From Burkholderiales bacterium (lineage in GTDB: Bacteria > Pseudomonadota > Gammaproteobacteria > Burkholderiales > Burkholderiaceae_C): a stretch of DNA of 46,220 bases. Shown here one piece after another: positions 1 through 7,783 of this stretch. Position 1 is the stretch's first letter, and every line of letters starts with the position of its first letter. Under the pieces are notes generated by a model, which was not told the DNA's origin, did not search any database, and worked only from the letters and a program-made list of their open reading frames with translations. The stretch is taken from positions 1 through 46,220 of the forward strand of contig JAIXLP010000074.1 in NCBI GenBank assembly GCA_026954015.1. Direction: 5' to 3'. The translations under genes were made by a program, and so were the position numbers.

Positions 1-797
1 AGGGCACCGAAGATCTGGGTGGCGGTCTGAAGGCCAACTTCCTGATGGAAAACGGGTTCTTCATCAACAATGGGGAACTGGATAACACGGCTTCAGTTAC
101 CGCTGATCCGACTGCCCCGCTTGGCGTTAAGGTCGGCAATCCGAAACTCTTTCAACGTCAAGCTTGGATGGGTATGAGCGGTGGTTTTGGTGAATTCCGC
201 ATGGGCCGCCAATACACCGTGGGATTCGATACTAGTATTTGGCTGATTCCGTCCACCCGCGCTAGTGCGGTGTTGCGCACGGGGCTTAGTTTCAATGGCA
301 TGACGTCGCGCAATGACAACATGTTTAAATACCTGAGCCCGAACTTCAGCGGCTTCAGCCTTGAGGCTTCGTACCAGTTGAAGAACAATCAGGATCCGAA
401 CACGGCTGAGGTTGCGTTGAAATACGCGAACGGGCCAGTCACCGCCAATTTGCTGGTAACCAAGATCAAGGGCTTGAGCACGGGGTGGGCACTCAATGGT
501 GCCTATAACTTCGGTCAGTTCGCAGTGAATGGAGGCTATAGCAATAACCCGGACGGCACTTATGCTGCTAAGACCACTGCGGATGCTCGTGGTTTCTACC
601 TTGGCGCGAGCGGCAATTTCGGTGCGATCAACCCTTGGATCAACGTTGCACGTAATACCGAAGCCAAGCGGACCGGTGTTGACTTGGGTGTGAATTACGC
701 GCTATCAAAGCGTACCCGCGTGTATGCAGTGTATGGTCGAGTGAACAACAGCCCCAGCAACAATATTTGGGGTATAGGTCTGGCCCACAATTTCTGA
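1..797 (+). CDS. Gram-negative trimeric porin, C-terminal part (5' end outside window)
   Basis: The frame is open from the left edge, with the first whole codon at base 3, so the gene begins upstream. About 264 residues are visible, compared with roughly 350 for a typical betaproteobacterial general porin. Amphipathic beta strands alternate with G/N-rich turns, and the protein ends in a terminal Phe (GIGLAHNF), the usual signal for BAM-dependent outer-membrane insertion. The segment GGFGEFRMGRQYT resembles the strand that leads into the constriction loop of Neisseria/Burkholderia-type porins. It should form a passive diffusion channel for small solutes. Base composition is visibly less GC-rich than the neighbours, with many T-ending codons (GGT, GCT), which fits a highly expressed gene. 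A strong terminator follows. The family call is firm; substrate preference cannot be read. Confidence 0.9.
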   Translation, partial: GTEDLGGGLKANFLMENGFFINNGELDNTASVTADPTAPLGVKVGNPKLFQRQAWMGMSGGFGEFRMGRQYTVGFDTSIWLIPSTRASAVLRTGLSFNGMTSRNDNMFKYLSPNFSGFSLEASYQLKNNQDPNTAEVALKYANGPVTANLLVTKIKGLSTGWALNGAYNFGQFAVNGGYSNNPDGTYAAKTTADARGFYLGASGNFGAINPWINVARNTEAKRTGVDLGVNYALSKRTRVYAVYGRVNNSPSNNIWGIGLAHNF

Positions 798-816
798 TTC
801 TTTCGAATCAGATCGG

Positions 817-841
817 AAAGCCGCCTTCGGGCGGCTTTTTT
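817..841 (+). terminator. Rho-independent terminator of the porin gene
   Basis: A perfect GCCGCC/GGCGGC stem with a TTCG loop (820-835) is flanked by AAA and a run of six T. It lies 20 bases after the porin stop codon. A smaller hairpin, TGATTC/GAATCA (795-810), includes the stop codon itself. Confidence 0.93.
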
Positions 842-917
842 CATGGTGCGTTCCTACGCGGCAATGTGCATGCTCGGGTAGCAGTGCGCGTCCGCCCGTT
901 TTTCAAGAGGGAATTCC

Positions 918-2135
918 ATGCAGGCTCTGCGCTATCGTGCGAGCGGTCGAGCGTTTGCCGAGATCGCCCAGTTTCACCCCGATCTCACCGCGCTGCGGCG
1001 TGACCTGCACGCGCACCCGGAACTGGGTTTTGAAGAGGCCTACACCAGCGCCAGGGTGCGCGAATCGCTCAGGGTCTGCGGCGTGGACGAGGTGCATGAG
1101 GGCATAGGCCGCACCGGCGTGGTCGCGGTCATCCGCGGGCAGTCGCACGCGAGCGGCGCGATGGTGGGGCTGCGCGCGGACATGGACGCGTTGCCGATGA
1201 CCGAGCACAACGACTTCGCATGGAAGTCGTGCAAGGGTGGGATGATGCACGGCTGCGGCCACGACGGCCACGTGGCCATGCTGCTGGGCGCGGCGCGTTA
1301 CCTGGCGGCCACGCGGCGCTTTGACGGCACCGCGGTGCTGATCTTCCAGCCCGGCGAAGAAGGCTTTGGCGGCGCGCGCGTGATGATCGAGGACGGCCTG
1401 TTCGAGCGCTTCCCGGTGCGCGCGGTCTATGCAATGCACAACTGGCCCGCGATGGCGCCGGGCACCGTGGGCATCAACGACGGCGCGATGATGGCCTCGG
1501 CCGACCGCATCACGATCGAGGTAACGGGCAAGGGTGGCCACGGCGCGCACCCCTACCAGACGGTGGACGTGGTGCTGGTGGCGTCCACCATCGTCACCGC
1601 GCTGCAGAGCATCGTCTCGCGCAACGTGCGCGCCATGGACAGCGCGGTGGTCAGCATCTGCGCGGTGCGGGCGGGCGACCTGGGTGCGTTCAGCGTGCTG
1701 CCGGGGCAGGCGACGCTGGTGGGCACGGTGCGCACCTTCGATCCGGCCGTGCAGGACCTGATGCAGCGGCGCATCCAGGAGCTGTGCGGTGCGGTGGCGC
1801 TGGGGTTTGGCGCGACGGCCACGGTGCGTTACGAGCGCATCTACCCGGCGACGATCAACACGCCGCAGGAGGCGCACTTCGCGGGCGACGTGGCCGAGTC
1901 GCTCGTCGGCGCGCAGAACGTGGTGCGCAACCTGGAGCCGAGCATGGGCGCGGAGGATTTTTCGTTCATGCTGCAGCACAAGCCCGGCGCCTACCTGCGC
2001 CTGGGGCAGGGCGGGGCCGCCGCGCTGCACAGCGGGCGCTACGACTTCAACGACGAGGTGCTGCCGCTGGGCGCCGCGCTGCACGCGAGCCTGGTGGAGC
2101 AGGCGATGCCGCTGGCGCCGCCGCCGCTGGGATAG
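918..2135 (+). CDS. M20 family amidohydrolase / metallopeptidase (HipO-like)
   Basis: The 405-residue length matches M20D hydrolases that cleave N-acyl or N-aryl amides such as hippurate or N-acetyl amino acids. Visible motifs are RRDLHAHPELGFEE near residue 27, RADMDALP near 87, the metal-binding HGCGHDGH at 111-118, QPGEEG at 144-149 with the catalytic glutamates, and a late GAEDFSFM that supplies a metal ligand. It has no signal peptide, so it is probably cytoplasmic. The ATG is preceded by AGAGGGA at good spacing. The gene stands alone between the porin terminator and a repeat copy ahead of tal. The family is certain; the substrate is not. N-acyl amino acid deacylase and indole-acetyl-amino acid hydrolase are other options. 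Confidence 0.9.
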   Translation: MQALRYRASGRAFAEIAQFHPDLTALRRDLHAHPELGFEEAYTSARVRESLRVCGVDEVHEGIGRTGVVAVIRGQSHASGAMVGLRADMDALPMTEHNDFAWKSCKGGMMHGCGHDGHVAMLLGAARYLAATRRFDGTAVLIFQPGEEGFGGARVMIEDGLFERFPVRAVYAMHNWPAMAPGTVGINDGAMMASADRITIEVTGKGGHGAHPYQTVDVVLVASTIVTALQSIVSRNVRAMDSAVVSICAVRAGDLGAFSVLPGQATLVGTVRTFDPAVQDLMQRRIQELCGAVALGFGATATVRYERIYPATINTPQEAHFAGDVAESLVGAQNVVRNLEPSMGAEDFSFMLQHKPGAYLRLGQGGAAALHSGRYDFNDEVLPLGAALHASLVEQAMPLAPPPLG

Positions 2136-2144
2136 AGATCGCTA

Positions 2145-2190
2145 TAAAATGGCTTTCAGCGCTTGTGGGTAAAGCGCGAACAGCTATGTT
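2145..2190 (-). repeat. Dispersed hairpin repeat, copy 1
   Basis: Read on the minus strand it runs ATAGCT, GCGCTT, a short loop, AAGCGCTG, AAGCC, matching the copies near 9.45 and 11.2 kb. It fills the gap between the M20 gene and tal and ends about 20 bases before the tal start. The segment TATAAAAT at 2143-2150 lies at its edge and could act as a -10 element. Confidence 0.75.
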
Positions 2191-2211
2191 TTTGAAAGTA
2201 CGGGAATTCGC

Positions 2212-3156
2212 GTGAACCAGCTCGATGCACTCAAGGCCATGACCACCGTGGTGGCCGACACGGGGGATTTCCACGAGCTGGCGCGCTTTGCGCCGCAGGA
2301 CGCGACGACCAACCCCTCGCTGATCCTCAAGGCGGTGCAAAAGCCCGAGTACGCGCACCTGCTCGCGGAAAACCGGCAGCGCTGGCACGGGCGCGGCCTG
2401 GACGAGCGGATGGATCGGCTCATCGTGCGTTTCGGCTGCGAGACGCTCGCGCACATTCCGGGCCGCGTCTCGACCGAGGTGGACGCGCGCCTGTCGTTTG
2501 ACACCGAGGCGATGGTGACGCGCGCGCAGCAGCTCATCGAGCTCTATGAGGCCGAGGGCGTGCACATCAACCGCGTGCTCATCAAGGTGGCCAGCACCTG
2601 GGAGGGCATCGAGGCCGCCCGGCGCCTGCAGGCGCGCGGCATCGCCACCAACATGACGCTGCTGTTCTCCTTCGTGCAGGCGGTGGCCTGCGCGCAGGCC
2701 AAGGTGCAGCTCATCTCGCCGTTCGTCGGGCGCATCTACGACTGGTACAAGGCCAGGGCGGGCGCGGCGTGGGACGAGGCCGCGATGGCGGGCGCCAGCG
2801 ACCCCGGCGTGCGGTCGGTGCGCCGCATCTTCGACTACTACAAGCACTTCGGCATCGCCACCGAGATCATGGGCGCGAGCTTTCGCAACGTCGGCCAGAT
2901 CCGCGCGCTCGCGGGCTGCGACCTGCTGACCATCGCGCCCGCGCTCATGGCCGAGCTGGCCGCAAGCGCCGCGCCGCTCGCGCGCGCGCTCGACGCGCAG
3001 GCCGCGCGCGACGCCGACGTGGCGCACGTGGTGTACGACGAGATCGGCTTTCGCTACGCGCTCAACGACGACGCGATGGCGACGGAAAAACTCGCCGAGG
3101 GCATACGCACCTTCGCCGCCGACGCAGTCAAGCTCGAAGCGTTGCTGCGGGACTGA
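2212..3156 (+). CDS. tal: Transaldolase
   Basis: Transfers a dihydroxyacetone unit between sedoheptulose-7-phosphate and glyceraldehyde-3-phosphate in the non-oxidative pentose phosphate pathway; cytoplasmic. At 314 residues it is full length for the TalB class. ADTGD near residue 15, [10 protein letters not shown] at 30-39 and [14 protein letters not shown], with the Schiff-base lysine at K125, are all present. The start is GTG: the sequence [19 protein letters not shown] aligns with the N-terminus of E. coli TalB, and there is no better ATG upstream. pgi begins three bases after the stop, so the two are almost certainly cotranscribed and link hexose phosphates with pentose phosphates. Confidence 0.97.
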   Translation: MNQLDALKAMTTVVADTGDFHELARFAPQDATTNPSLILKAVQKPEYAHLLAENRQRWHGRGLDERMDRLIVRFGCETLAHIPGRVSTEVDARLSFDTEAMVTRAQQLIELYEAEGVHINRVLIKVASTWEGIEAARRLQARGIATNMTLLFSFVQAVACAQAKVQLISPFVGRIYDWYKARAGAAWDEAAMAGASDPGVRSVRRIFDYYKHFGIATEIMGASFRNVGQIRALAGCDLLTIAPALMAELAASAAPLARALDAQAARDADVAHVVYDEIGFRYALNDDAMATEKLAEGIRTFAADAVKLEALLRD

Positions 3157-3159
3157 CAC

Positions 3160-4755
3160 ATGCCGCCCTGCGACCAGACACCCGCGTGGGCGGCACTGCA
3201 GGCGCAGTGGCAGGGCGAGGGCGGCGCGCCGAGCCTGGCCGATGAATTCGCGCGCGACAGCGCGCGCACGGCGCGGCTGAGCCAGCACGCACCGCACGTC
3301 TGGGCCGATCTTTCCAAGCAGTGGCTGCGCCCCGGCACCGAGGCGCTGCTGCAGCAACTGGCGCACGAACGCGGCGTGCTCGCGTGGCGCGACGCGATGT
3401 TCGCGGGCGAGGCGGTGAACACCACCGAGCGGCGCGCGGCGATGCACTGGCTGCTGCGCACGCCGCCCGATGGAGGGCAGATCGCCGCCGCGGATGCAGT
3501 GCACCGCTGGGATGGCACGGTGCGCGCGGCGCTGGCCGAGGTGCACGAGACACTGGATGCCATGCTCGCGCTCGCCGACGAGGTGCGCGCCGATGCGCGC
3601 ATCACCGACGTGGTGCACATCGGCATCGGCGGCTCGCACCTCGGGCCCGAAATGGTGGTGCAGGCGCTGGAAGACTGGCGGGACGCGGGCCGGCGCATGC
3701 ACTTCGTGGCCAACATCGACGGGCACGAGCTCGGGCAGGTGCTGCGCGGGCTGCGCGCCGGGCACACGCTGTTTTTGATCGCGTCCAAGACCTTCACCAC
3801 CGCCGAGACCATGCGCAACGCGCATTCGGCGCGCGACTGGTTCCTGGCGCACGGCGGCAGCGCGGACGCGGCGCACCCGTGCGCGCTCGCGCGCCACTTC
3901 GTCGCGCTCACGACCAACGTGGAGGCGGCGGCGCGCTTTGGCATCACGCGCACGCTGGGGTTTCGCGACTGGGTGGGCGGGCGCTATTCGCTGTGGTCGG
4001 CGATCGGGCTGCCGATCGCGATCGCGGTGGGCCCGGCGGTGTTTCGCGCGCTGCTGGCGGGCGCGCACGCGATGGACGCGCACTTCCTGCTGGCGCCGCC
4101 CGCGCAGAACCTGCCGCTGCGCCTGGGGCTGCTGGACGTGTACTGCCGCAACATCTGCGGCCTGCCCAGCCGCTGCGTCGCGCCCTACAGCGCCGGTCTG
4201 CGGCGCCTGCCGGCCTACCTGCAGCAGCTTGAGATGGAGAGCAACGGCAAGCGCGTGACGCGCGAGGGTGTGCAGCTTGCGGTGCAAAGCGCGCCCATCG
4301 TCTGGGGCGAGGCGGGCACCAACGGGCAGCATGCGTACTTCCAGATGCTGCACCAGGGGCCGGACGTGATCCCGGTGGAATTCATCGCGCTGCGCGAGGC
4401 GGGGCGGGGCTTGCCCGAGCACCACCACGAGCTCACCGTCAACGCGGTGGCGCAGGCGCAGGCGCTGATGCTCGGGCGCGCGTCCGACGCGCCCGAAAAG
4501 CGCTGCCCCGGCAACCGGCCCAGCACGTTTTTGCTGCTCGACCGGCTCGACGCGGCGTCGCTCGGCGCGCTGATTGCGCTGCAGGAGCACCGGGTGTTCG
4601 TCTCGGGCGCGGTCTGGGGCATCGACAGCTTCGACCAGTGGGGCGTGGAGCTGGGCAAGCAGCTGGCGGGCGACCTGCTGGCGCGCGAGCGCTCGGGCGA
4701 CTGGGCGGGCGTGGACGGCTCGACGCGCGCGTTGATGCATCAACTGGGTGTATAG
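3160..4755 (+). CDS. pgi: Glucose-6-phosphate isomerase
   Basis: Interconverts glucose-6-phosphate and fructose-6-phosphate. The 531-residue length is usual for the family. Visible are the phosphate-binding IGIGGS at 154-159, the signature SKTFTTAET at 209-217, an ESNGKR segment with the catalytic glutamate, GTNGQHAYFQMLHQG, and the C-terminal signature SFDQWGVELGKQLA. It starts three bases after tal and forms an operon with it. Its 3' end overlaps the convergent scpA gene by 16 bases, so the two transcripts must run into each other. Confidence 0.97.
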   Translation: MPPCDQTPAWAALQAQWQGEGGAPSLADEFARDSARTARLSQHAPHVWADLSKQWLRPGTEALLQQLAHERGVLAWRDAMFAGEAVNTTERRAAMHWLLRTPPDGGQIAAADAVHRWDGTVRAALAEVHETLDAMLALADEVRADARITDVVHIGIGGSHLGPEMVVQALEDWRDAGRRMHFVANIDGHELGQVLRGLRAGHTLFLIASKTFTTAETMRNAHSARDWFLAHGGSADAAHPCALARHFVALTTNVEAAARFGITRTLGFRDWVGGRYSLWSAIGLPIAIAVGPAVFRALLAGAHAMDAHFLLAPPAQNLPLRLGLLDVYCRNICGLPSRCVAPYSAGLRRLPAYLQQLEMESNGKRVTREGVQLAVQSAPIVWGEAGTNGQHAYFQMLHQGPDVIPVEFIALREAGRGLPEHHHELTVNAVAQAQALMLGRASDAPEKRCPGNRPSTFLLLDRLDAASLGALIALQEHRVFVSGAVWGIDSFDQWGVELGKQLAGDLLARERSGDWAGVDGSTRALMHQLGV

Positions 4756-5588
4756 GCCAGGCGCAGGTAGATCGGCGCGAAGGCCTCGGCCTGCGTGACC
4801 TCGACGAGTGCCTCCTTGGCCAGCTCCAGCAGCGCGACGAAGGTGACGACCAGCAGCGCCACGCCTTTTTCGGGCGCGAAGAGCTCCTCGAAGGTGACGA
4901 AGCGCCGCCCCTGCAGGCGCTTGAGCACGTGGCTCATGGTCTCGCGCACCGAAAGCTCCTCGCGCGCGATCTGGTGGCGCTGCACCAGCCGCGCGCGCGC
5001 CAGCACGTCGCGCCAGGCGGCCTGCAGATCGGCCAGCGTCACGTCGGGCAGGCGCGGCGCGGCGTCCTGCGCCATCACCACCTGCGTCTTGAGAAAGTCG
5101 CGCCCGTACTGCGGCAGCGCGCCAAGCTGCTGCGCCGCGAGCTTGATCTTTTCGTATTCGAGCAGCCGGCGCACGAGCTCGGCGCGCGGGTCTTCGGGCT
5201 CCTCGCCGCCCTGCACCGGGCGCGCGGGCAGCAGCATGCGCGACTTGATCTCGATCAGCATCGCCGCCATCAGCAGGTACTCGGCGGCGAGCTCCAGGTT
5301 GCGGCTGCGGATCTCCTCGACGTAGGCCAGGTACTGGCGCGTGACGCCGACCATGGGGATGTCCAGGATGTTGAAGTTCTGCTTGCGGATCAGGTACAGC
5401 AGCAGATCGAGCGGCCCCTCGAAGGCTTCGAGGAAGACTTCGAGCGCGTCGGGCGGGATGTACAGGTCTTGCGGCAGCGCGAACAGCGGCTCGCCGTAGA
5501 GTCTGGCGAGCGCCACCTGGTCGACGACCGCCGGGGTTGATGCGTCGGCGGCGGGCTCGGTGGCGGTGGTCAAGGCAGTGCGCCCCAC
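4740..5588 (-). CDS. scpA: Segregation and condensation protein A
   Basis: ScpA is the kleisin subunit that bridges the SMC heads with ScpB in chromosome condensation. The region FEGPLDLLLYLIRKQNFNIL, then DIPMVGVTRQYLAYVE and LAAEYLLMAAMLIEIKSRML, is the kleisin N-terminal domain. The C-terminal winged-helix part, with VTFEELFAPEKGVALLVVTF and ALLELAKEALVEVTQ, is also present. The start is uncertain: GTG at 5588 (282 residues) and TTG at 5573 (277 residues) both fit and neither has a strong Shine-Dalgarno; no ATG is suitable. It follows the DUF3460 gene by 25 bases, probably as one operon. The open frame upstream of 5588 overlaps that gene and is not coding. Confidence 0.93.
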   Translation of the reverse strand: MGRTALTTATEPAADASTPAVVDQVALARLYGEPLFALPQDLYIPPDALEVFLEAFEGPLDLLLYLIRKQNFNILDIPMVGVTRQYLAYVEEIRSRNLELAAEYLLMAAMLIEIKSRMLLPARPVQGGEEPEDPRAELVRRLLEYEKIKLAAQQLGALPQYGRDFLKTQVVMAQDAAPRLPDVTLADLQAAWRDVLARARLVQRHQIAREELSVRETMSHVLKRLQGRRFVTFEELFAPEKGVALLVVTFVALLELAKEALVEVTQAEAFAPIYLRLAYTPS

Positions 5589-5613
5589 GCGCGGCGGGTG
5601 GCGGGCGTGCGCG

Positions 5614-5853
5614 TTATTTTCCGGACGTGGGCAGCGAGGTTGCGCCGTCCTGGTCGAAGGCGTAGTAGACGTAGGACTTCTGGTGCACGCGCGCCGCGCG
5701 CAGGTCTTGCCAGAGCGTGCGATCGACCTGCTTGTCCCACAGCAGTTCCCGGCCGTTGATCTGGCGCTGCTCCAGGCCCGGCTTGTCCTTGCGCAACTGC
5801 TGGATGAAGCGCGTGGTGTCGGACTGGTAGTCGGGACGGCGAATAAGATACAT
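5614..5853 (-). CDS. DUF3460 family small protein
   Basis: 79 residues beginning MYLIRRPDYQSDTTRFIQQL, with RELLWDK near residue 35 and an Arg/Val-rich segment ending in KSYVYY. This matches the betaproteobacterial DUF3460 pattern (SDxTxFIxxLK..P.LE..Q..GR.LLWDK). The function is unknown. There is no signal peptide or membrane segment, and it is rich in charged residues and Gln. It is the first gene of a minus-strand pair with scpA and sits 39 bases from the divergent lipoprotein gene, so the two may share a promoter region. Confidence 0.88.
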   Translation of the reverse strand: MYLIRRPDYQSDTTRFIQQLRKDKPGLEQRQINGRELLWDKQVDRTLWQDLRAARVHQKSYVYYAFDQDGATSLPTSGK

Positions 5854-5892
5854 GGCTGCAACCTCTGTAGACCCGCCCATTTTACCGACACC

Positions 5893-6393
5893 ATGCCCCC
5901 ACTGATCCACAAGGCCGGTGCGCTGGCCACCTGCCTGCTGGGCCTGCTGACGCTTGCCGGATGCGACCAGCAGCGCATCGATGAACTGCAGGTGAACGTC
6001 TCGACGGAGGCGGACGTGCGCGCGCGCTTGGGCGAGCCCGCGCGCGTCTGGCCCGAGGCGGGCGGCGCGAACACGCTCGAATACAACCGCCAGCCCTCGG
6101 GCCATGTGAACTACATGGTCACGATAGGCCCGAGCGGCACCCTGACCGCGCTGCAGCAGGTGCTCGTGCCGGAAAACTTCGCGCGCGTGCAGCCCGGCAT
6201 GGAGCAGCAGGCCGTGCGCCGCCTGCTCGGCCTGCCCGCGCGGCAGGTGACCTACGACCTGAGCCGCGAGACCGACTGGGACTGGAACTGGCTCGACGGC
6301 CCCACGCGCGCGATGGTGTTCACCGCCACCTTCGGCCCGGATGGACGCGTGCGCCGTTCGGGCAGCCGGGAATACGTGCCGCCCAGCCAGTAG
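5893..6393 (+). CDS. SmpA/OmlA-domain outer-membrane lipoprotein
   Basis: 166 residues. The N-terminus has a positively charged start, a hydrophobic core and the lipobox LAGC with the lipidated cysteine at residue 24. The sequence then has two related halves, each built on an E..VRARLGEPARVW or E.QAVRRLLGLPARQV helix followed by strands, the pattern of SmpA/OmlA (BamE-like) domains. BamE belongs to the beta-barrel assembly machine, but this may be a paralogue: it is longer than E. coli BamE and has the repeat arrangement. ATG at 5893 gives a proper signal peptide; the frame upstream of it overlaps the DUF3460 gene. Confidence 0.85.
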   Translation: MPPLIHKAGALATCLLGLLTLAGCDQQRIDELQVNVSTEADVRARLGEPARVWPEAGGANTLEYNRQPSGHVNYMVTIGPSGTLTALQQVLVPENFARVQPGMEQQAVRRLLGLPARQVTYDLSRETDWDWNWLDGPTRAMVFTATFGPDGRVRRSGSREYVPPSQ

Positions 6394-6425
6394 GCTGCTT
6401 TGCGGCGCGGTGCCTGCGCCAGCCC

Positions 6426-6441
6426 GCCAGAGCGTTCTGGC
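6426..6441. other. Small inverted repeat upstream of the unknown gene
   Basis: GCCAGA GCGT TCTGGC, perfect six-base arms, lies 70 bases before the next start codon. It could be an operator or a chance hairpin; nothing else supports a function. Confidence 0.3.
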
Positions 6442-6511
6442 ACACTCCGCTACAGCGCCCCGGAGGCGGGCACACGGGGCGTGCCACGCTGCAACGAGGA
6501 GAGGGATCGCC

Positions 6512-7723
6512 ATGCTTTCCAGACGCACCCAATGGATCATCAGTGCCGTCGGTCTGGTCGTGCTGCTTGCGTACTACGGCTGGGCGGACGACGACGAGGC
6601 CGATGGCGACGCAATGGACACGGCGGCCCCGCTGGCCGTGGTCAGCCCGCCAGCCGCGGCGTCCAGGGCTCCCGCCGCTGCGGCCCTGCCTGCGCTGGAC
6701 GCGTCCCGGTTCACACGCGCTCCGGTCCAGGATGAAGATGGCAGCCTGGCGCACGAGGTGGCGGTGCCCGAGGGCTGGCAGATGGTGGGCGGCGTGCGCT
6801 GGAACGACGCGACCGGCTGCCCCGGCCTCATGATGCTGCGCACCTGGACCGTGATTGGCCCGGACAGTCTGACGACGATAGGGGTGGTGCCGGGCTATAG
6901 CTGGCAGCACGCGGGCACGCAGATTCCGACCTCGGCCTGCCCTGTGGCACCGTTTCGCACGGTGCGTGAATTCCTGCAGGCGTCGGTTCAGCAGATGTAC
7001 CCGCAGGGGCGCGAACTGGATTATCAGGACACGAGCGCGCAGTACCAGGCGCAGGTGCAGAAGCTGGGGCTGGACTCGCAGCAGAACAATGGCCGCCCGC
7101 CGCCCGCGCGCGAGGCCGGGAGGATCCTTGTCGGCTACCGCGACGAAGGCGGCGTGCCCATGGAGGCCATCCTTGAAGCGTCGATGGACACGAACACGTT
7201 CCGGGGGAACGTGCTCTCCACCGTCAGCAACATCCTGGTGCACGGCGCGCCGCAGGGGCGCCTGAATCCGCGCCTGGTGGAGCGCGTGCTGGCCGAGAGC
7301 GGCGCGCCCGATCCGCAATGGGTCGCGCGTTTTCAGCAGCGCATGCAGCGCAACATGCAGCGCTATTTCTCGCAGCAGAGCCAGCAGATCGATCAGTGGC
7401 ACCAGCGCCAGATGGCGCTGATCAACGCCCGCGGCATGGCCGATCGCCAGGCGATCCGCATGCGCACCAACAAGGAGGTGGCAGGCATCTACAGTGCGAT
7501 CGCGGCCAGCAGCAGCGCCACGTCGGACCGCATGCACAGCCGCACGCTGGAAGGCATAGGTGAGTACAACACCTACTCGGGCGTGGGCGGCAGTACCGTG
7601 CAGTCGAGCATCCACGGTGGTGATCGGGTATTCCAGAGCCAGAGCGATCCGGGCAGCGCCTACAGCACCAACGCGCCGTATGGTGCGGCAGCGCCGGGCT
7701 ACGTGGAGCTGCAGCGGCGCTGA
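6512..7723 (+). CDS. Membrane-anchored protein of unknown function
   Basis: 403 residues that I do not recognise. Residues 8-25 (IISAVGLVVLLAYYGWA) form one hydrophobic segment, probably an uncleaved anchor with the rest in the periplasm. A D/E patch and an Ala/Pro-rich linker (about 28-65) follow. The middle (about 80-240) is mixed alpha/beta with three cysteines (two near CPG and ACP) that could form a disulfide. Residues about 265-300 are Gln-rich and helical (QRMQRNMQRYFSQQSQQ). The tail is Ser/Gly/Tyr-rich and ends in ELQRR. A good ribosome site (AGGAGAGGG) precedes this ATG. It lies alone between the lipoprotein gene and a convergent ThDP gene. Confidence 0.8.
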   Translation: MLSRRTQWIISAVGLVVLLAYYGWADDDEADGDAMDTAAPLAVVSPPAAASRAPAAAALPALDASRFTRAPVQDEDGSLAHEVAVPEGWQMVGGVRWNDATGCPGLMMLRTWTVIGPDSLTTIGVVPGYSWQHAGTQIPTSACPVAPFRTVREFLQASVQQMYPQGRELDYQDTSAQYQAQVQKLGLDSQQNNGRPPPAREAGRILVGYRDEGGVPMEAILEASMDTNTFRGNVLSTVSNILVHGAPQGRLNPRLVERVLAESGAPDPQWVARFQQRMQRNMQRYFSQQSQQIDQWHQRQMALINARGMADRQAIRMRTNKEVAGIYSAIAASSSATSDRMHSRTLEGIGEYNTYSGVGGSTVQSSIHGGDRVFQSQSDPGSAYSTNAPYGAAAPGYVELQRR

Positions 7724-7780
7724 CGCGTGCCGCTTCGATGCCGGCCTCCGGCCCCATTGCCTTGCGTGAGCGGCGTCAGC
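7719..7780. terminator. Possible bidirectional terminator between convergent genes
   Basis: GCTGACGC at 7719-7726 is the inverse complement of GCGTCAGC at 7773-7780, enclosing a smaller GCCGG/CCGGC hairpin (7739-7751). It lies between two converging stop codons. There is no T run, so intrinsic termination would be weak. Confidence 0.35.
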
Positions 7781-7783
7781 CGC

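Noticed and set aside
2047..4743. Minus-strand open frame of 898 codons
   Set aside because: It lies antisense to tal and pgi, which have all family motifs. The translation is Arg/His/Ala-rich low-complexity sequence typical of GC-rich shadow frames.
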